Below are positions 33,139 through 42,091 of a stretch of DNA of 64,000 nt, in pieces; the first letter of the stretch is position 1, and each line of letters starts with the position of its first letter. Source of the DNA: Veillonella rodentium (GTDB taxonomy: Bacteria; Bacillota; Negativicutes; Veillonellales; Veillonellaceae). The stretch lies in the NCBI RefSeq assembly GCF_900187285.1, contig NZ_LT906470.1, positions 821,501 to 885,500 on the forward strand, written 5' to 3'. The translations under genes were made by a program, and so were the position numbers. Below the pieces are notes generated by a model, which did not search any database, had not been told where the DNA came from, and worked only from the letters and a program-made list of their open reading frames with translations.

Positions 33139-34161
33139 ATGAAAGAATACAAGAATATACTCATTATTAAGATGAGTTCCTTAGGTGATGTTATACATGC
33201 GTTGCCTACCTTGTATGCAATTCGTAAGAACTGGCCCGATGCGCGTATCACCTGGGCTATTCATGAACAGTTCGCCAGCCTCCTGCCCGGTACACCTTGG
33301 ATCGATGACGTCATCATTATCGACAAGAAGAAGTTGAAACAACCGGCATATCTTTGGGAGCTTAGAAAAGAGCTACATAGTCGTCATTTTGATATGACCT
33401 TAGATTTACAATGTATTGCAAAAAGTGCTATAGTGTCTCTACTATCAGGCGCACCTGAAAAATACGGTTACTGGGAACTGCGCGAAGGCAGTAATCTTGT
33501 GAATAAAGCCCTTGTAGGAGAGCACAAGTACGATCATGTTATCGAGAGATATTTAGATACCGTTCGCGCCTTGGGTGGCGAAGTGGAAGGTGTTGAATTT
33601 CCTATGCCCGTCTACGGGAATGCGGAAAAATCGATTAAATATCGGCTTCAATGCTTTGGGATTTCCGATGATGAATATGTCGTAGTAGTACCCGGCGCAC
33701 GATGGATAGTAAAGGAATGGCCTCTTCTCAATTTTGGCGAACTCTGCATTCGTCTTTGTGAATCAGGTAAGAAGGTCGTCATCGCCGGTGCACCGGAGGA
33801 TATTGAGAAGGGTGCTTTCATAGAAAATTATGTAAAAAATGATAATCTCGTAAATCTCGTTGGGGCTACATCGATGGAGGAACTGATAGAACTGATTCGT
33901 CGATGTGAAGTATTTATCAGCGCCGATACGGGACCGCTACATATTGCGAATGCCTTGAAGCGGCCTCTCATTGCCTTATTCGGCACGACATCACCCAAGC
34001 GGACAGGTCCTTATGGCGGCAGTCACGTACATCTCATCATTTCTCCTACCTCAAAGGCGACACCGGAGGCACCGTTGGTTGATGATCCGGACTGCATGGC
34101 TCAGATTCCGGTGGATGCGGTGTGGTCCGTATATGAGCAAGTGCTTGGAAAGGAACTGTAA
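33139..34161 (+). CDS. GT9 heptosyltransferase (WaaC-like)
   Basis: 340 residues. N-terminal IIKMSSLGDVIHALPTLYAIR is the GT9 acceptor-side signature with its key Asp. The GT-B C-terminal half has VVPGARWIVKEWP, EDIEKGAFIENYV and ISADTGPLHIANAL for ADP-heptose binding. The order and neighbours suggest transfer of the first heptose onto Kdo-lipid A (heptosyltransferase I); that assignment is inference. GGAGGTGATGG lies upstream. It ends by overlapping the next GT9 gene by one base. Confidence 0.9.
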   Translation: MKEYKNILIIKMSSLGDVIHALPTLYAIRKNWPDARITWAIHEQFASLLPGTPWIDDVIIIDKKKLKQPAYLWELRKELHSRHFDMTLDLQCIAKSAIVSLLSGAPEKYGYWELREGSNLVNKALVGEHKYDHVIERYLDTVRALGGEVEGVEFPMPVYGNAEKSIKYRLQCFGISDDEYVVVVPGARWIVKEWPLLNFGELCIRLCESGKKVVIAGAPEDIEKGAFIENYVKNDNLVNLVGATSMEELIELIRRCEVFISADTGPLHIANALKRPLIALFGTTSPKRTGPYGGSHVHLIISPTSKATPEAPLVDDPDCMAQIPVDAVWSVYEQVLGKEL

Positions 34162-35201
34162 TGGAACTTGATAATAAGCGAATTGTTGTGACCTTTCTCA
34201 TGCATCTGGGGGATGTTATCCTGACGACGCCGTTTTTAGAGGTATTGCGAAAGGCGGCACCTCATAGTCATATTACATATGTAATAGATGAGAAATTACA
34301 GCAGGTTATGCAGTATAATCCCAATATTGATGAACTTGTCGTTGTGGATAAAAAAGGGCGTCATAACAGTATTTCAGGCCTCAATGCTGTCGCGCGTGAG
34401 ATCAATGCGAAGGGTAAGCCGGATATCGTGATTAATCTGCATCCCAATGAACGTACATCTTATTTAGCGTGGAAGATTCATGCACCTGTTACAACGGGGA
34501 TGAGTCATTTTTTATTCAGACCCTTTATGACGAAGTATACACGTCTCGACCGCAAGACGCGTCATGCTGCGGATATGTATATCAATGTTTTGGAGCAGTT
34601 AGGGGTCACGGATTTATCAAATTCCGGTTTACACATAGAAATCTGTGAAGCTTGGCGTCGTAAGGCACATGATTTTTATACTGATCATGGCGTAAAGGAT
34701 GAAGATAAGCTTATCGGATTCAATATCGGTAGTGCCGTCCCTGAAAAACGGTGGCCCGCCGAACGTTTTGCCCATGTGGCGGATTATTTCGGGCGGCAAG
34801 GGTATAAGACGATCTTCTTTGGAGGCCCTATGGATATCGATATGGTAGAACCGGTTGTAAAGATGATGGAAACAAAGCCGATTGTCGCGACCGGTGCATT
34901 TCAGTTAGGGCCTTTGGCTGCGGCTATGGGGTGGTGTTCTCTGCTCATCACTAATGATTCGGGACCGATGCACGTCGCTGTGAGTCAACATGTGCCCGTG
35001 GTGGCACTATACGGACCATCAAATCCATTTTTTTATGGACCGTATCAAGCTGAATCTATTGTTCTTGAATCGATGGATACATATGAAATCGGTAAAAGTA
35101 TGAAACAGATCATCAAGGAAGGTCATTACGCGGGAATTTCCGTAATATCCGAAGATGAAGTGATTAAAGCGGCGGAAACGTTGCTTTCAGAAACAAAATA
35201 A
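34161..35201 (+). CDS. GT9 heptosyltransferase (WaaF-like)
   Basis: 346 residues. FLMHLGDVILTTPFLEVLR at the N-terminus and FNIGSAVPEKRWPAERFA, TNDSGPMHVAVS and VALYGPSNPFFYGPY in the C-terminal half identify a GT-B family 9 enzyme. It is paralogous to its upstream neighbour and probably adds the second core heptose (inference). The last gene clearly belonging to the LPS operon; the exonuclease gene begins 9 bp after its stop. Confidence 0.9.
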   Translation: MELDNKRIVVTFLMHLGDVILTTPFLEVLRKAAPHSHITYVIDEKLQQVMQYNPNIDELVVVDKKGRHNSISGLNAVAREINAKGKPDIVINLHPNERTSYLAWKIHAPVTTGMSHFLFRPFMTKYTRLDRKTRHAADMYINVLEQLGVTDLSNSGLHIEICEAWRRKAHDFYTDHGVKDEDKLIGFNIGSAVPEKRWPAERFAHVADYFGRQGYKTIFFGGPMDIDMVEPVVKMMETKPIVATGAFQLGPLAAAMGWCSLLITNDSGPMHVAVSQHVPVVALYGPSNPFFYGPYQAESIVLESMDTYEIGKSMKQIIKEGHYAGISVISEDEVIKAAETLLSETK

Positions 35202-35210
35202 AGGCCAGTT

Positions 35211-36197
35211 ATGAATTATATTGTATTTGATTTGGAATGGAATCAACCGTACAGTAACGATATCAGTTTTATGAAACGCACAAAGATGCCGTTGACGGGG
35301 GAGATTATTCAAATCGGAGCAGTAAAATTGAATGAACGGATGGATATCGTGGATCATTTTACGATGTTCATCAAACCTCGATATTTAACACGCATGCATA
35401 AACACGTGCGTGAATTGACGGGGATTACATCGTTGGATTTGAATCATGGCGTGCCGTTTAAGATGGCCATGCATCGTTTTCAATCCTGGTGCGGCGATGA
35501 ATATATGCTTTTATCGTGGGGCTCTGATGATATTCTCATTTTACGGGAAAATCTCATGCTGCACAGTATGAAAGTGCTATCCTATGATCAGTGGGTGGAT
35601 GCGCAGATGATTTATGCCTATCAACGGTATGGAACGAATCAACAGTATTCCGTATCCCATGCCATGGAGGATTTAGGAATTTCCTCAGAGCATTTGTCGG
35701 CACACAATGCGTTGCATGACGCGGTTTTTACGGCACATATTTGTCAGAAACTGGATATTTATGAAGGGATTCGGCAGTATGACGAGATCCGTAAGACCGG
35801 TTCAAATCCATTGTTATATCCGCCGATTCTGACGTTTTTTATGTATGAGAACTTTTCCGAAAAGAAGCGTATTGTCCATGATAAACGGGTTAGACTGTCG
35901 TTTTGTCCGTACTGCCAGAATAGATTGGATATGACGCAGCCGGAACGGCTACAGGGGGATAAATATCTTGCACTCGGTATTTGTCCGAAACATGGTGATT
36001 TTGCAGTGCAGTTAAAGGTTGGAAAATATACGATCAGATCGGGAATTACAAAGTTTTACGTAACGAAAGTACTGACATATTGTACCGATGAGATTCGTTT
36101 ATTATATAAAAACAAATCCGAGGTTAATCGGGAGAAAGAAAGATTATATCATGAACATCGCAGAGCGGAGCTGGAAAAGCAGCATGCAATCGAATGA
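35211..36197 (+). CDS. DEDDh 3'-5' exonuclease with a zinc-like C-terminal extension
   Basis: 328 residues. Residues 1-185 form an RNase T/ERI1-KapD-type exonuclease: IVFDLEWNQPY (first Asp-Glu), ELTGITSLDL, the SWGSDDILILRENL strand and AHNALHDAVFTAHI (His plus last Asp). Residues about 186-328 are an extra module with four probable metal ligands, FCPYCQNRL and GICPKHGDF, followed by a basic helical tail rich in Arg/Glu. The zinc-ribbon-like part could guide nucleic-acid binding. Trails the LPS genes by 9 bp and is probably co-transcribed, though unrelated in function. Confidence 0.85.
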   Translation: MNYIVFDLEWNQPYSNDISFMKRTKMPLTGEIIQIGAVKLNERMDIVDHFTMFIKPRYLTRMHKHVRELTGITSLDLNHGVPFKMAMHRFQSWCGDEYMLLSWGSDDILILRENLMLHSMKVLSYDQWVDAQMIYAYQRYGTNQQYSVSHAMEDLGISSEHLSAHNALHDAVFTAHICQKLDIYEGIRQYDEIRKTGSNPLLYPPILTFFMYENFSEKKRIVHDKRVRLSFCPYCQNRLDMTQPERLQGDKYLALGICPKHGDFAVQLKVGKYTIRSGITKFYVTKVLTYCTDEIRLLYKNKSEVNREKERLYHEHRRAELEKQHAIE

Positions 36198-36320
36198 TAT
36201 GATTTTAATGTTAATCGAATAAGATTTCTATGAATCTGTATTGAAGCTGTATTCTGTAGATTTAGAGGCTTATTTTATACAGGGTATTGAGGCATAGAAT
36301 ATGTTAGAAAGGATAATTGT

Positions 36321-37712
36321 ATGGAACGTAAATATGCATGGCACAATTATGATGATGCGACCATGTCCAAAGTATATGAGTTAAGTGATGGATATCGTCA
36401 ATTTCTAGATGATGGAAAAACTGAACGGGAATGTGTGATTCAGGCTGTACAGATGGCAAAAGCGAAAGGCTATGTTGACTTACAGGATTTGATTGCATCG
36501 AATGTATCAATTAAGGCGGGGGATAAGGTGTATTATACCCACATGGATAAATCCATCGCTCTCTTTAATATAGGTACGGATGATATCGAATTGGGGATGA
36601 ATCTGTTAGGAGCTCATATCGATTCTCCGCGTATCGACGTTAAACAAAATCCTCAATATGAGGACAGCAATCTGTTATTTTGGGATACTCATTATTACGG
36701 AGGAATCAAAAAATATCATTGGGTTGCGATGCCTTTGGCTATTCACGGTGTAGTTGTGAAGACCGACGGTACCCGTATCGATATCAATATCGGCGATAAG
36801 GACACGGATCCTGTTTTCTGTATTACCGATTTATTGCCACATTTGGGTCAGGAACAGATGCAGAAAAATGCGGCGAAGGTTATCGAAGGGGAGGCGTTAG
36901 ATCTGCTCATCGGCAGCCGTCCCGTGAAAGATGAAGAGAAGGACGGGGTTGCTAAATTTATTAGCGCCCTTCTTGAAAAGGAATATGGTTTTGAGGAACG
37001 GGATTTATTATCCGCAGAACTTGAAATCGTTCCTGCCGGTAAAGCACGCGATATGGGTTTTGATCGGTCCATGGTTATGGCTTATGGTCAAGATGACCGT
37101 GTATGTGCCTACACTTCATTGGTAGCGATGCTCGAAGTGAATCAGGTAAAACGAACTACATGCTGCCTGCTTGTGGATAAAGAGGAAATCGGTTCGGTTG
37201 GCGCTACGGGTATGCAATCTCGATTCTTTGAAAATGCGGTTGCTGAAATTTTAACACTTATGGGGAAACCGAATTCTGTCAGCGTTCGCCGTACATTGGA
37301 AAAATCCCGTATGCTGTCTTCCGATGTAAGCGCCGGATATGATCCTCTTTACGGCTCCGCTTTTGAAAAGAAAAATGCCTCTTACTTGGGCATGGGCGTT
37401 GTGTTCAATAAATTTACAGGGGCTCGCGGTAAATCAGGCTCTAATGATGCCAATGCGGAGTATATGGGCTTTATTCGTCGCATTATGGAATCCAATAATG
37501 TCACATATCAAACAGCTGAGCTCGGTAAAGTCGACCTCGGTGGTGGCGGAACCATTGCATATATCATGGCTTTGTACGGTATGAATGTCATCGATTGCGG
37601 TGTGGCTGTACTCAGCATGCATGCTCCTTGGGAAGTTACCTCCAAGGCGGATATTTACGAAGCTAAACAATGTTATGTCGCGTTCCTTAATGCGGCAGAT
37701 GAAACAATCTAA
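36321..37712 (+). CDS. M18 family aminopeptidase, second type
   Basis: 463 residues, only distantly similar to the M18 enzyme at 22892. Metal-binding motifs: LLGAHIDSPRIDVKQNP, LVDKEEIGSVGATGMQS, LSSDVSAGYDP and LSMHAPWEVTSKAD. The early WHNYDDATMSKVYELSDGYR matches the clostridial/Thermotoga aminopeptidase 1 (ApeA-like) branch. Cytosolic peptide turnover is likely. GAAAGGATA precedes the ATG. A hairpin lies just after the stop. Confidence 0.9.
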   Translation: MERKYAWHNYDDATMSKVYELSDGYRQFLDDGKTERECVIQAVQMAKAKGYVDLQDLIASNVSIKAGDKVYYTHMDKSIALFNIGTDDIELGMNLLGAHIDSPRIDVKQNPQYEDSNLLFWDTHYYGGIKKYHWVAMPLAIHGVVVKTDGTRIDINIGDKDTDPVFCITDLLPHLGQEQMQKNAAKVIEGEALDLLIGSRPVKDEEKDGVAKFISALLEKEYGFEERDLLSAELEIVPAGKARDMGFDRSMVMAYGQDDRVCAYTSLVAMLEVNQVKRTTCCLLVDKEEIGSVGATGMQSRFFENAVAEILTLMGKPNSVSVRRTLEKSRMLSSDVSAGYDPLYGSAFEKKNASYLGMGVVFNKFTGARGKSGSNDANAEYMGFIRRIMESNNVTYQTAELGKVDLGGGGTIAYIMALYGMNVIDCGVAVLSMHAPWEVTSKADIYEAKQCYVAFLNAADETI

Positions 37713-37719
37713 TGATAGA

Positions 37720-37744
37720 GGGCTTTCACCGGTGGTGAAAGTCC
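37720..37744 (+). other. Intergenic hairpin without a T tract
   Basis: GGGCTTTCACC (37720-37730) pairs with GGTGAAAGTCC (37734-37744) across a GGT loop, one G-U pair. It sits between the M18 gene and the next small gene with no T run, so it is more likely an mRNA processing/stability or attenuating element than a full terminator. Confidence 0.55.
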
Positions 37745-37765
37745 AATTCATGTATGAGGTGGATT

Positions 37766-38143
37766 ATGAGTCAAACGGAATTGGGCGCCGCTATTGCAGC
37801 CGCTAAAGACAATGCATCAGAGGTAAAGACCGTAAAAGTCGATATCTTTGATATTCCTGAATTGAAGGCGGATGAATACATTGCAAATCGGGAGGAAGTG
37901 GCAAAGGCTGCCGCAGAGGTTATGAAACCATACTGCGTAGCGGTAAAACGTGAAACACTTGAGATGGATGAAGGTGAAGCCGTTGTCGGTTACTATGTGA
38001 CAGGTGAGATTTTGATGTGTGTTATTCTGGACCCCTTTGAAGTTCCTGTTATGAAGATGGCCCTCGATAAGGGAATGCTTAAGGAGTATATTCTTGCCGC
38101 AAATGAATTGACGGAAGAAATGTTGGCGTCTTTAAATCGATAA
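37766..38143 (+). CDS. Hypothetical protein, 125 residues
   Basis: ATG 37766 has GAGGTGG upstream. The product is acidic, alpha/beta, with no membrane segment: TVKVDIFDIPELKADEYIANREEVAKAAAEVM followed by a mixed sheet (YCVAVKRETLEMDEGEAVVGYYVTG) and a C-terminal helix. No family recognised. It lies after the M18 aminopeptidase across a hairpin and may be read from the same transcript. Confidence 0.65.
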   Translation: MSQTELGAAIAAAKDNASEVKTVKVDIFDIPELKADEYIANREEVAKAAAEVMKPYCVAVKRETLEMDEGEAVVGYYVTGEILMCVILDPFEVPVMKMALDKGMLKEYILAANELTEEMLASLNR

Positions 38144-38209
38144 CCTTATCTCATAAAAACATCATTTTCTGTATATTCAATATGAACAAATGTAAAATAC
38201 TTTAGCCTG

Positions 38210-38243
38210 CTACATTGATGTAGTGGATAAAGTCGTTTATAAT
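38210..38243 (+). promoter_or_regulatory. Promoter with overlapping palindrome before the TrpX-like operon
   Basis: TTGATG (38215-38220), 17 bp, TATAAT (38238-38243). The palindrome CTACAT-TG-ATGTAG (38210-38223) covers the -35, so a repressor binding there would block RNA polymerase. No T-box or terminator is seen between here and the start codon. Confidence 0.65.
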
Positions 38244-38283
38244 TAATATATTATTAGTTATGACGAAGAGGAAGGGAATCCCT

Positions 38284-39261
38284 ATGAACTGGAAAAAAGG
38301 AATCGCCTTGGTACTGACTGCGGCAGCTTTTATGTCCGTTACCGGGTGTGGTACAAATGGAACAAGTGATGGAGGTAATTACAAGGTAGGTGTGGTTCAA
38401 CTTGTCGAACATCCTGCTTTGGATGCAGCAAATAAAGGTTTTGTTGATGCATTAAAGGAAAAAGGCTTAGATAGCAAGATTACCTTTGATCAACAAAATG
38501 CTCAAGCTGACCAATCAAATTTGAATACGATTGCTCAACGTTTTGTATCGGATCGTAAAAATCTGATTTTAGCGATTGCTACACCTGCGGCACAGACGAT
38601 GGCTAATGCGACTCATGATATTCCGATTTTGGGGACGGCCATTACCGACTATGAAGCGGCAAAGCTCGTTAAATCAAATGAACATCCGGGCGGCAATATA
38701 TCCGGTACGAGTGATATGAATCCGGTAGAACAACAAGTCGATCTGATATTACAAGTTATGCCGAATGCGAAGACAATCGGTACTATTTACAGTTCCAGTG
38801 AAGTGAACTCTCAGATTCAAGTAGAGAAAATGAAGGCTTATGCCGCTACAAAAGGGATTAAGGTAGAAGAGGTTACGGTATCCACCGTAAACGATATTCA
38901 ACAAGCAGCTCAAAACCTCGTATCTCAACATGTAGATGCGGTATATGTACCGACAGATAATGTGGTAGCATCTGCGATGAGCAATCTTGTCGCTATTACA
39001 GATCCTGCAAAAATCCCGGTTTTCGGTGGTGAAGATAATCATGTTAAAGGCGGAGCGCTCATGTCCTTATCCGTAGATTATTATAAGTTGGGATATCAAA
39101 CGGGCTTGATGGCTGCAAAAATCTTAACCGGTGAAGCTAAAGTTGAAGATATGCCTATCGAAACGCAAAAAGAATTTAAATTAGTTGTGAATAAAGACAA
39201 GTTGGAAAAATTGGGCATCACCTTGCCAGAGGAATTGATGAACAAAGCATCTATGATTTAA
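38284..39261 (+). CDS. ABC transporter substrate-binding lipoprotein (TrpX-like), first copy
   Basis: 325 residues. A lipoprotein signal (MNWKKGIALVLTAAAFMSVTGC) has its lipobox at VTGC. The mature part is the periplasmic-binding ABC_sub_bind (DUF534/TrpX) fold: VGVVQLVEHPALDAANKGF, AIATPAAQTMANATHDIPILGTA and YVPTDNVVASAMSNLVAI. Family members bind tryptophan or other aromatic/small ligands and feed a TrpY-TrpZ type importer. ATG 38284 follows GAGGAAGGG. The next gene is a paralogue, so one permease and ATPase pair is served by two binding proteins. Confidence 0.88.
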   Translation: MNWKKGIALVLTAAAFMSVTGCGTNGTSDGGNYKVGVVQLVEHPALDAANKGFVDALKEKGLDSKITFDQQNAQADQSNLNTIAQRFVSDRKNLILAIATPAAQTMANATHDIPILGTAITDYEAAKLVKSNEHPGGNISGTSDMNPVEQQVDLILQVMPNAKTIGTIYSSSEVNSQIQVEKMKAYAATKGIKVEEVTVSTVNDIQQAAQNLVSQHVDAVYVPTDNVVASAMSNLVAITDPAKIPVFGGEDNHVKGGALMSLSVDYYKLGYQTGLMAAKILTGEAKVEDMPIETQKEFKLVVNKDKLEKLGITLPEELMNKASMI

Positions 39262-39288
39262 TACGCAACTGGTAAGGAGTAATGTTAC

Positions 39289-40269
39289 ATGAACTGGAAA
39301 AAAGGTATTGTAATGGCCCTCAGCGCCATTACCGTAATGGCTATGGTCGCAGGTTGCGGTTCCAATACGGCATCCGGAGATCAAAAGAAAATCGGTATTA
39401 TTCAACTGGTAGAGCATCCATCTCTTGATGCAGCAAATAAGGGATTTATTGACGGCCTTGCCTCTAAAGGTTACAAGGATGGCGAAAATATCAAAATTGA
39501 TCAACAAAATGCACAGGCCGATCAATCTAATTTAAATAGTATTGCACAACGTTTTGTATCTGATAAAAATGATTTGGTACTTGCCATTGCAACACCGGCT
39601 GCACAGACAATGGCTAATGCATCCCATGATATGCCGATTTTAGGAACGGCTATTACCGATTATGTGACGGCCAAGCTTGTTAAATCTAATGAACATCCCG
39701 GCGGTAATGTGTCGGGTACATCGGATATGACACCTGTAGAAAAAGAGGTGGATCTTATCGTAGCATTGGTACCGAATGTTAAACGAATCGGCGCTATCTA
39801 CACATCTTCGGAAATCAATTCCCAGCTACAGGTGGAAAAAATGAAAGCTTATGCTGCGACAAAGGGGATAACTGTAGTAGAAGCGACAGTATCTAATGTC
39901 AACGATATTCAACAAGCGGCAACCAATCTCGTAAATCAGGATGTGCAGGCCATTTATACGCCGACGGATAATGTAATCGCATCGGCGATGGCCAATCTGG
40001 CGCAAATTACAGATGCCGCAAAGATTCCTGTATTCGCTGCGGATGAAGGTATGACTATGACCGGTGGTGTGGCAACCTATTCTGTAGATTACTATCAATT
40101 AGGTTATCAGACCGGTTTGATGGCTGCAAAAATCTTGTCCGGGGAAGCTAAAATCGGGGATATGCCGGTTGAAACACAAAAAGAAATTAAATTAACTGTC
40201 AACGAAGAGCGTGCCAATAAATTGGGTATTACTATTCCGGAGGCACTTCGAAAAGATATGAAAAAATAG
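39289..40269 (+). CDS. ABC transporter substrate-binding lipoprotein (TrpX-like), second copy
   Basis: 326 residues. Signal and lipobox are MNWKKGIVMALSAITVMAMV then AGC. It keeps near-identical blocks to the first copy (QNAQADQSNLNSIAQRFVSD, AIATPAAQTMANASHDMPIL, VEKMKAYAATKGI), so it arose by tandem duplication. It differs around the C-terminal ligand-facing part (ADEGMTMTGGVATYSVDYY against GEDNHVKGGALMSLSVDYY), consistent with divergent ligand preference. AAGGAG lies 10 nt before the ATG. 11 bp separate it from the permease. Confidence 0.88.
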   Translation: MNWKKGIVMALSAITVMAMVAGCGSNTASGDQKKIGIIQLVEHPSLDAANKGFIDGLASKGYKDGENIKIDQQNAQADQSNLNSIAQRFVSDKNDLVLAIATPAAQTMANASHDMPILGTAITDYVTAKLVKSNEHPGGNVSGTSDMTPVEKEVDLIVALVPNVKRIGAIYTSSEINSQLQVEKMKAYAATKGITVVEATVSNVNDIQQAATNLVNQDVQAIYTPTDNVIASAMANLAQITDAAKIPVFAADEGMTMTGGVATYSVDYYQLGYQTGLMAAKILSGEAKIGDMPVETQKEIKLTVNEERANKLGITIPEALRKDMKK

Positions 40270-40280
40270 AGGAGATATTG

Positions 40281-41153
40281 ATGTTTGATTTATTGGTAGG
40301 CACCATAACACAAGGCCTTTTGTGGTCTTTATTAGCGATTGGTGTATTCATTACATTCCGCGTTCTTGATGTGGCGGACTTGACGGTGGAAGGAACGTTT
40401 CCTATGGGGGCGGCTATTTCAGCCATTTTGATTACCAATGGTATGAATCCGATTGTATCCATTTTAGTTTCCGGCATCGGTGGTATGGCGGCAGGGGCTG
40501 TAACAGGCTGGATTCATACAAAATTAAAAATACCTGCTCTCTTAGCCGGTATCTTAACGATGATCGCCTTATACTCCATTAATCTTCATATCATGGGCAA
40601 GGCTAATGTATCCTTACTTCGTATGGATACTGTGTATAGCATGCTCGGCGGTGTATTACATACACCGAATATGTGGTCTGCGGCCATTGTAGGCATTTTG
40701 GTGGCTATCGTTGTATGTCTGTTCTTATTCTGGTTTTTCGGTACTGAAATCGGTACGGCTCTTAGGGCGACCGGTGTAAATCCGCAAATGATTCGCGCTC
40801 AAGGTGTGAATACGGATAATATGATTGTCCTTGGCCTGTTGATATCCAACGGCTTTGTAGGTATATCCGGAGCTTTAATCGGTCAAGCGCAGGGATTCGC
40901 TGATGTAGGGATGGGTATCGGTACAATCGTAATCGGCTTGGCATCTGTTATCATCGGTGAGGTTGTATTCGGTACAAAATCTTTTGTACAGAGTCTTATT
41001 GCCGTAGTGCTCGGATCTATCGTATACCGTATCGTAATTGCTACCGTTCTTTATCTCGGTATGCCGCCGAACGATTTGAAATTATTCACCGCTATTCTCG
41101 TGGCCATTGCGCTTTCCTTGCCTACATTGAAAGCAAAATGGCTGGCTCGCTAA
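40281..41153 (+). CDS. ABC transporter permease (TrpY-like)
   Basis: 290 residues, about eight hydrophobic segments, BPD_transp_2 family: FITFRVLDVADLTVEGTFPMGAAIS near the N-terminus, ALLAGILTMIALYSIN, GTALRATGVNPQMIRAQGV (the coupling loop to the ATPase), and VIIGEVVFGTKSFVQSLIAV. Single permease with its ATPase directly downstream (10 bp). GAGGAGA precedes ATG 40281. It imports the ligand captured by the two upstream lipoproteins. Confidence 0.9.
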   Translation: MFDLLVGTITQGLLWSLLAIGVFITFRVLDVADLTVEGTFPMGAAISAILITNGMNPIVSILVSGIGGMAAGAVTGWIHTKLKIPALLAGILTMIALYSINLHIMGKANVSLLRMDTVYSMLGGVLHTPNMWSAAIVGILVAIVVCLFLFWFFGTEIGTALRATGVNPQMIRAQGVNTDNMIVLGLLISNGFVGISGALIGQAQGFADVGMGIGTIVIGLASVIIGEVVFGTKSFVQSLIAVVLGSIVYRIVIATVLYLGMPPNDLKLFTAILVAIALSLPTLKAKWLAR

Positions 41154-41163
41154 GGAGGTTTCT

Positions 41164-41961
41164 ATGTTAGAAGTAAAAAATATGGTAAAAACCTTCTTTA
41201 AGGGCACCATTAATGAAAAAACCGCTCTTCAGGGTATCAATCTTAGACTTGAAGAAGGTGATTTCTGTACGGTTATCGGTGGAAACGGTGCCGGTAAAAG
41301 TACGTTGTTGAACTCTATTGCCGGAGTATTTCCCGTAGATGAGGGACAAATCACAATCAATGATATTGATGTGACGAAAATGGCTGAATATAAACGCGCT
41401 AAATATATCGGTCGCGTCTTTCAGGATCCGATGGTAGGGACTGCGGGCAATATGCAGATTGAAGAGAATTTGATTCTCGCCATGCGCCGCGGTAAAAGAT
41501 TGGGCCTTAAGTGGGCTTTCAAAGACAGCGAACAGGCGTTTTTTAAGGAACGCCTCGCCCTACTTGGCCTCGGTTTAGAGGAACGTTTATCGGCTCGTAT
41601 GGGGTTATTATCGGGTGGTCAGCGTCAATCGATTACCTTGTTGATGGCGACCATGCTTCGCCCGGAAATTTTGCTGCTCGATGAACATACGGCGGCACTT
41701 GACCCCAAGACAGCGGAAAATGTACTGCAGTTGACGGAAAAGCTCGTATCTGAACATAATTTGACGACCCTTATGATTACTCACAATATGCGTGACGCAT
41801 TGCGTTTCGGTAATCGCCTCATCATGATGGATGCGGGTCGTATCATTTATGATGTAAAAGGGGAAGAAAAGAAAAAGCTCACCGTTCAGGATCTTCTTGA
41901 AAAATTCGAAGTGGCCGGTGAAAATGCATTGAGCGATCGCATGGTTTTAGGGACGAAATAG
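41164..41961 (+). CDS. ABC transporter ATP-binding protein (TrpZ-like)
   Basis: 265 residues. Walker A GGNGAGKST, Q-loop RVFQDPMVGT, signature LSGGQRQS, Walker B ILLLDEHTAALD and switch His in MITHNM. The companion ATPase of the TrpX-TrpX'-TrpY module: the four genes run in one direction with spacings of 27, 11 and 10 bp. Energises uptake at the cytoplasmic face. Confidence 0.93.
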   Translation: MLEVKNMVKTFFKGTINEKTALQGINLRLEEGDFCTVIGGNGAGKSTLLNSIAGVFPVDEGQITINDIDVTKMAEYKRAKYIGRVFQDPMVGTAGNMQIEENLILAMRRGKRLGLKWAFKDSEQAFFKERLALLGLGLEERLSARMGLLSGGQRQSITLLMATMLRPEILLLDEHTAALDPKTAENVLQLTEKLVSEHNLTTLMITHNMRDALRFGNRLIMMDAGRIIYDVKGEEKKKLTVQDLLEKFEVAGENALSDRMVLGTK

Positions 41962-41967
41962 TTTTCC

Positions 41968-41996
41968 TTTACAACATCAGGCAGATACTGTATACT
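41968..41996 (+). promoter_or_regulatory. rpsO promoter
   Basis: TTTACA (41968-41973), 17 bp, TATACT (41991-41996), giving a leader of roughly 85-90 nt before the rpsO start. Confidence 0.65.
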
Positions 41997-42017
41997 AAAT
42001 GAAGTCATTAGACACAT

Positions 42018-42062
42018 CGTAAGCGAAGTATTCGACTCTCCGACGGTTACTTAAGCTTAGCG
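42018..42062 (+). promoter_or_regulatory. Structured rpsO leader (candidate S15 autoregulatory RNA)
   Basis: A long three-part stem: CGTAAGC (42018-42024) with GCTTA-G-CG (42055-42062), AAGTA (42026-42030) with TACTT (42048-42052), and TCG/CGA at the tip. It lies between promoter and ribosome site. S15 represses its own mRNA through leader structures in several phyla (established knowledge); whether this fold acts so is inference. Confidence 0.5.
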
Positions 42063-42091
42063 AGATTATTATTTTATAGGAGGTAACAGAA

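Noticed and set aside
38144-38283. T-box or tryptophan attenuator before the TrpX-like operon
   Set aside because: The leader from the predicted promoter is too short, and it lacks a T-box sequence or terminator.
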